Source of the DNA: JAPLKB01 sp964532465
GTDB lineage: Bacteria; Desulfobacterota; Syntrophorhabdia; Syntrophorhabdales; Syntrophorhabdaceae
Assembly: GCA_964532465.1 (NCBI GenBank)
Contig: CAZHHX010000016.1
Span: forward strand, 10,469-74,468
Direction: 5' to 3'
Length of the DNA stretch: 64,000 nucleotides
Shown here: positions 61,177 to 64,000 of the stretch, one piece after another
Position numbering within the stretch: the stretch's first letter is position 1
Layout of the letters: each line of letters opens with the position of its first letter
Position numbers and translations under genes: made by a program
The notes under the pieces: generated by a model
The model's database searches: none
What the model was told of the DNA's origin: nothing
Seen by the model: the letters and a program-made list of their open reading frames with translations, nothing else

Positions 61177-61695
61177 ATGACAAAACTTTGGAGATGTATA
61201 ATTTGCGGAGATCCTTATGTGGGGGACAACCCGCCGTCAAACTGCCCCTTCTGCGGCGCACACCTGTCTTACATAAACGAAGCAAAGGAGGCCAAGGTAA
61301 GCTTCAATGTTTCCCTGAGCGATAAAGACCGTGCCAACGCGGAATATGCCCTGAAAGTTGAAGTAAGCAATTCGTCCTTTTACCTGTGCGCTGCCGACAA
61401 AACCGATGATGAAGAAGGAAAACTCCTCTTCAAGGCATTAGCCAAAATTGAGGCGGAACACGCAGCTATCTGGAAAAAGATATTGAAACTTCCTGCCGTG
61501 CCTGCAGGAAATGAAACCTGTTTTACAGAAAACCCGAAAAATCTGCAGGAATCCCATGAGCGTGAAACACGGGCAATCGCATTTTACAGAAAAGCTGCTG
61601 AAGAAGCTGACGACGTAAGGATAAAACAGATATTCGAGGCTTTGGTAGAAGTAGAAACAGACCACCTGTATCTATCGGAAGAAAGGCTCCGGTAA
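61177..61695 (+). CDS. Rubrerythrin-like protein (N-terminal rubredoxin-like domain, ferritin-like domain)
   Basis: 172 aa. A rubredoxin-like iron site comes first (WRCIICGDPYVGDNPPSNCP with CxxC at C7-C10 and CPFCGA at C23-C26), the reverse of the classical rubrerythrin order. The ferritin-like four-helix bundle (about 48-172) has glutamate/histidine helices for a di-iron site: EVSNSSFYLCAADK, KIEAEHAAIWKKIL, SHERETRAIAFYRKAAEEAD and ALVEVETDHLYLSEE. It probably reduces hydrogen peroxide in this oxygen-sensitive organism. GGAGG precedes the ATG. An attC-like site starts 20 nt after its stop, marking the edge of the cassette array. Confidence 0.9.
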   Translation: MTKLWRCIICGDPYVGDNPPSNCPFCGAHLSYINEAKEAKVSFNVSLSDKDRANAEYALKVEVSNSSFYLCAADKTDDEEGKLLFKALAKIEAEHAAIWKKILKLPAVPAGNETCFTENPKNLQESHERETRAIAFYRKAAEEADDVRIKQIFEALVEVETDHLYLSEERLR

Positions 61696-61715
61696 CATTT
61701 GTAATAACAAATGAG

Positions 61716-61789
61716 GCATAACAAAGCAATAAAAACTGAGCCTGAGACAGCGCCTTTTGTTGCCGATTGGCTGCGTGACATGGTTAAAT
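61716..61789 (-). repeat. attC-like integron site, left edge of the cassette array
   Basis: On the minus strand: R'' box ATTTAAC (61789-61783), which fits RYYYAAC exactly; a stem built on GCAGCC / GGCT around AATCGGC; and R' box GTTATGC (61722-61716), identical to the box of Vibrio cholerae repeats. It directly follows the 3' end of the 140-aa gene. Confidence 0.7.
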
Positions 61790-61807
61790 GAGACGTTTCA
61801 GCCCTAT

Positions 61808-62230
61808 CTATTTTTTGTTCCACTTGCATCCCTCTTCAGTGGATGCTTCCATGTCTTCTTCAAATTTAAATATCTTTCCATCTTTTTTTCTAATGTATCG
61901 GAATTCATATATTCGAGCGCCTTGGCTGACAACAATATATTTTCCACCGGTATTGTCTGAAGTAATTTCTTCCCACTGGGCTTCAAATACCGAAGGTCTT
62001 CCGCGCGGCCCTTCCCGCACTTCCCGTTCTTTTAGCATTTTCACAGCGATAGGCCCGCTGCCATTCTGGTAGATAACATACCCCATGTCAGGCTTGTCAG
62101 TTTGGAACACAAACTGAAGCCTGAGAGGCGTCTTTACACCAATTGATTTAAGGCATCTAAAGTCGTTTACATCCGCTGCGACAGAAGCACAAAAAAGTAT
62201 CCCGATCAAAAGGCCAAACAGTTTATTCAT
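61808..62230 (-). CDS. Exported hypothetical protein (cassette gene)
   Basis: 140 aa, not recognised. It has a signal peptide (MNKLFGLLIGILFCASVAAD) and a compact beta-rich mature part with two cysteines (C26 in DFRCLKSIGVKTPL and C136 in EEGCKWNKK) that could form a disulfide. GGAGG lies 5 nt before the ATG. The gene fits exactly between two attC-like sites (61716-61789 and 62253-62309), the organisation of an integron gene cassette. Confidence 0.65.
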   Translation of the reverse strand: MNKLFGLLIGILFCASVAADVNDFRCLKSIGVKTPLRLQFVFQTDKPDMGYVIYQNGSGPIAVKMLKEREVREGPRGRPSVFEAQWEEITSDNTGGKYIVVSQGARIYEFRYIRKKDGKIFKFEEDMEASTEEGCKWNKK

Positions 62231-62252
62231 TGTTCCTCCGGTATGATTTGAG

Positions 62253-62309
62253 ACATAACCAAAAATTCAGCGCAACGCCATGCGGAGGCGCTGGAATGTT
62301 TTGTTATGT
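62253..62309 (-). repeat. attC-like integron site (best structural match)
   Basis: 57 bp. On the minus strand R'' ACATAAC (62309-62303) and R' GTTATGT (62259-62253) are exactly complementary. Between them TTCCAGCGC (L'') pairs with GCGCTGAA (L') leaving one unpaired C, and a CGC/GCG inner stem completes the hairpin. This is the textbook attC fold with an extrahelical base. The stop codon of the decayed hicA overlaps R''. Confidence 0.78.
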
Positions 62310-62477
62310 CAATTCTTTTATTATATGTTTTGCAAGGTTATCGTCTATTTCAGTATGTCTCAGGATAGGCTGTTTTTTCCGGTTTTCGGATTTTTGTATT
62401 ATAAATCGTGCCGGTCACCACGCCTTACAAACACGCACCCGGCAGCAATGATTTTTTATTAATTCTTTTCTTTTCAT
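62304..62477 (-). pseudogene. HicA toxin remnant with several frameshifts
   Basis: The ATG (62477) overlaps the hicB stop (ATGA) and starts MKRKELIK. HicA-like pieces then appear in shifting frames: GCVFVRRGDRHDL, YKNPKTGK, and QPILRHTEIDDNLAKHIIKEL to the stop at 62304. At least two to three frameshifts are needed, so the toxin is inactive. Confidence 0.7.
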
Positions 62478-62653
62478 ATATTAAGAGCAAGTTCTCCTAT
62501 TTCGTGGTGTTCAGGAACATCTTCCATAACCATATATGCATCTTTCATGTTTTCTTCCCGTTCTTCAAGTGTTTCGGCTTGAGTCATTATTTCCGGATGT
62601 TCAAGCAGCTTGCCAACCCAGAACTTTTCGCCTTTCCAATAAATCATTTTCAT
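62474..62653 (-). CDS. HicB-like antitoxin, partner of a decayed toxin
   Basis: 59 aa, beginning MKMIYWKGEKFWVGKLLEHP and continuing EIMTQAETLEEREENMKDAY, the short HicB pattern (IYWKDG.FWLG...P...TQGETLEEL.ENL). The frame is intact, while the downstream hicA is frameshifted, so the antitoxin may be kept as an anti-addiction gene, or simply be decaying more slowly. The AGGAGG upstream is 20 nt away, so the exact start is uncertain. Confidence 0.72.
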   Translation of the reverse strand: MKMIYWKGEKFWVGKLLEHPEIMTQAETLEEREENMKDAYMVMEDVPEHHEIGELALNI

Positions 62654-62738
62654 TTTTGTTTCTATTTTCCTACCTCCTGACAGCCTCTTTAAGTAATAAT
62701 ACTAAAAAGATAAGGAAGTTTAAATTTATCAATTTTCA

Positions 62739-62802
62739 GGCATACGCAAAGCTGAGCCAGGGACAGGTTTTATTGCCGATTGGCTCCAGCGATTCGTTAT
62801 CT
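62739..62802 (-). repeat. attC-like integron site
   Basis: On the minus strand: AGATAAC (62802-62796) containing the toxin stop codon, stem GCTGGAGCC / GGCTCAGC with one unpaired base around AATCGGCAATAAAACCTG, and a degenerate R' GTATGCC (62745-62739). Closely similar in its stem to the site at 33903-33966. Confidence 0.6.
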
Positions 62803-63174
62803 GTTTTTTGCAATATACCGAACTCCATCAATTTCCTTAAAATCGGAATCTTGAGTCCATATGGTTGCTTCGTATACACGTGCGGTTGCTAATATGATGC
62901 TGTCAGCCATAGGCAGATGATGGTCAATACTAATTTTTGCTGCCAGAATGGAGATATTTGACGTGAGGTCTACTACGTAACCCTGCTGCATAAGGGCTAT
63001 CGATTGAAGGGCATCAGATTCGTTACGCTGGCAGCAAACAATCTTGAATACTTCATAGATTGTGATCGTAGGGACAACAAGGTCTGCCGTTTCTTGAAGG
63101 GGCATGGAAAAGAAGGAAGCGTTGGGACCATCGGAAAAGTATTCAAGCCAGCCCGATGAATCGACTATGTTCAT
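62797..63174 (-). CDS. PIN-domain toxin (VapC-like)
   Basis: 125-aa PIN ribonuclease with the start MNIVDSSGWLEYFSDG (catalytic Asp5), IYEVFKIVCCQ (Glu), and the second half LPMADSIILATARVYEATIW followed by TQDSDF (acidic residues of the active site). Length is normal for VapC. Overlaps the antitoxin stop by 4 nt. Its stop codon lies in the attC-like site that follows. Confidence 0.9.
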   Translation of the reverse strand: MNIVDSSGWLEYFSDGPNASFFSMPLQETADLVVPTITIYEVFKIVCCQRNESDALQSIALMQQGYVVDLTSNISILAAKISIDHHLPMADSIILATARVYEATIWTQDSDFKEIDGVRYIAKNR

Positions 63175-63377
63175 AATCTATCAGGCTCTCTTTCTACCGT
63201 TGTATCTATTCCCTTGAGAAACCCTTTCATCTCTGATATTTTTCTCAAAGGAATCATCTCGATTCTATTGCCATAGACAACCATCTGAACCTTTTGTCCA
63301 GGCGTTAACTTGAGGGTATCTCGAAGCTTTTTTGGAATCACAACCTGAAACTTGGGGGATATCTTTACTGCTTCCAT
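63171..63377 (-). CDS. AbrB/MazE-type (VapB-like) antitoxin
   Basis: 68-aa SpoVT/AbrB swapped-hairpin protein: VKISPKFQVVIPKKLRDTLK, LTPGQKVQMVVYGNRIEMIP, followed by a C-terminal tail (KGFLKGIDTTVERE) that should bind the PIN toxin. First gene of the pair; it should repress the promoter in the 80-nt AT-rich space upstream. Confidence 0.9.
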   Translation of the reverse strand: MEAVKISPKFQVVIPKKLRDTLKLTPGQKVQMVVYGNRIEMIPLRKISEMKGFLKGIDTTVEREPDRL

Positions 63378-63457
63378 ACGTAGTCTCCATCGATAGTTGT
63401 TTTGTAAAATTATAGCTATTATCGTATAGCATTACAAGTATTTGTTTCTTATTTTAT

Positions 63458-63544
63458 GGATAACGGTAGCGATGAGCTGTATCCGTCTAATCTGGCGGAT
63501 TTTTTGCCAGTATTAGGCGGATTCTGCTTAATGCCTTGTTGGGC
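63458..63544 (-). repeat. attC-like integron site, long stem
   Basis: On the minus strand R'' GCCCAAC (63544-63538, exact RYYYAAC) and R' GTTATCC (63464-63458). Between them are an outer stem AGCAGAATCCG / CGGATACAGCT with unpaired bases and an inner stem TAATACTGGC / GCCAGATTA around a short loop. It separates the AbrB/PIN cassette from the 96-aa gene. Confidence 0.65.
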
Positions 63545-63622
63545 TTTCGTCTCAGTTTGTTTCCGTGCCCTTTCGCCACATCTCCTATTCCTTGCTCAAC
63601 TTTCGTTCTCTGAGCTATTGAC

Positions 63623-63913
63623 TTATTTACGGTCGTTATAGCCAACACCCAAGTTGCCTTTGAGATTCGCACTAAATGAATCCTCGAAGGTGGCTTCTTT
63701 TCCAGAAGCAACCTGGGTAGCCAGTTCTATGTTCGACAAGCCGGATGGAGGCCTCGCCTTGAAAAATCCTTTGAGGTTGGCGGTAATGCCATCGAAAGCG
63801 GAGCGCGTGATCTTCGGCAGTGCAAGACCGTCTTGCAGGGTTTGCTTGAACTGATCAGACTCTTCAGATAGCATCCTTTTGCCTTTGTCAGCGTACGCTT
63901 TCCAATCATCCAT
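63623..63913 (-). CDS. Hypothetical protein (cassette gene), 96 aa
   Basis: Not recognised. Soluble, helical and charged (MDDWKAYADKGKRMLSEESD, then a Ser/Gly-rich C-terminus near FSANLKGNLGVGYNDRK). The ATG at 63913 has GGAGG 9 nt upstream; the frame continues to 63994, but that extension (PNQTLEPIGHKAA...) is only the translation of the attC-like repeat. Flanked by attC-like sites on both sides. Confidence 0.6.
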   Translation of the reverse strand: MDDWKAYADKGKRMLSEESDQFKQTLQDGLALPKITRSAFDGITANLKGFFKARPPSGLSNIELATQVASGKEATFEDSFSANLKGNLGVGYNDRK

Positions 63914-63929
63914 CACTTCGATCCTCCGA

Positions 63930-63992
63930 GCAGAACACGGAGTTGAGCCAGAGGCCGCTTTATGGCCGATTGGCTCCAACGTCTGGTTGGGC
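63930..63992 (-). repeat. attC-like integron site near the right window edge
   Basis: On the minus strand: R'' GCCCAAC (63992-63986), stem GTTGGAGCC / GGCTCAAC with one unpaired base around AATCGGCC...GGCC, and a poor R' GTTCTGC (63936-63930). An upstream cassette or the integron platform should lie beyond 64000. Confidence 0.6.
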
Positions 63993-64000
63993 AATCTTTT

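Overview
This 64 kb window looks like chromosomal DNA of a strictly anaerobic Gram-negative bacterium, most likely a member of Desulfobacterota (Syntrophales or Syntrophorhabdales type). The reasons are a four-subunit ATP-dependent (class I, bzd-type) benzoyl-CoA reductase, archaeal-type split glutamate synthase domains, a sulfide-type Thi4 thiazole synthase with fused ThiDN, rubredoxin and rubrerythrin, a TamA/TamB outer-membrane pair, and many PAS-domain sensors with sigma-54 control. No rRNA, CRISPR array, phage or plasmid replication gene was seen.

Layout. 1-1270: the start of a tRNA-dihydrouridine synthase gene, tRNA-Arg(CCU) and an HU protein with a basic tail. 1329-5578: the benzoyl-CoA reductase operon (N-O-P-Q order, minus strand). 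5769-7907: an operon of two methyltransferases and a histone-deacetylase-fold amidohydrolase. 8441-10622: a PAS histidine kinase with a NarL-type regulator. 10886-13264: an SDR dehydrogenase and a vanillyl-alcohol-oxidase/p-cresol-methylhydroxylase-type flavoprotein. Together with the reductase these suggest catabolism of phenolic or aromatic compounds.

13689-28209 is the most unusual block. A five-gene plus-strand series (FAD/Fe-S oxidoreductase, a degenerate Fe-S/GltB-like subunit, a GltB2-like FMN subunit, a GltB1/GltB3 glutaminase-GXGXG fusion, and a KaiC-like/PEP-synthase-like ATP-grasp protein) starts from a good sigma-54 promoter. It is flanked upstream by a divergent paralogue of the ATP-grasp protein and downstream by a convergent NifA-like GAF-sigma54 activator. 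It reads as a nitrogen- or redox-regulated glutamate-synthase-like machine with unexplained ATP-grasp partners, and is the best candidate here for an undescribed system.

28516-34950 is accessory DNA: a metallo-beta-lactamase-fold enzyme, a 200-bp duplicated repeat, an IS110 remnant, a frameshifted exported phosphoesterase, and two toxin-antitoxin modules (Phd/PIN, HicAB) whose 3' ends carry integron attC-like sites. 34950-53675 holds xseA, large PAS kinases, the thi4-thiDN-thiC operon, a CheX/CheY/HDOD group, an L,D-transpeptidase, an Ntn-hydrolase, and a DUF134-NifX/NifB-like-FmdB operon with an apparently leaderless, operator-covered promoter. 54251-60730 holds a small exported protein behind a sigma-54 promoter with two upstream palindromes, then tamB and tamA. 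61017-61695 encodes rubredoxin and rubrerythrin.

61716-63992 is a compact array of four small minus-strand cassettes separated by five attC-like sites, with two toxin-antitoxin cassettes (one of them decayed). This is a cluster of attC sites with no integrase in view (CALIN-like); any integron platform would be expected beyond the right edge. Several palindromic repeat families recur at gene ends. Starts were moved from the longest reading frame where ribosome binding sites, signal peptides or gene overlaps argued for it; each case is stated.
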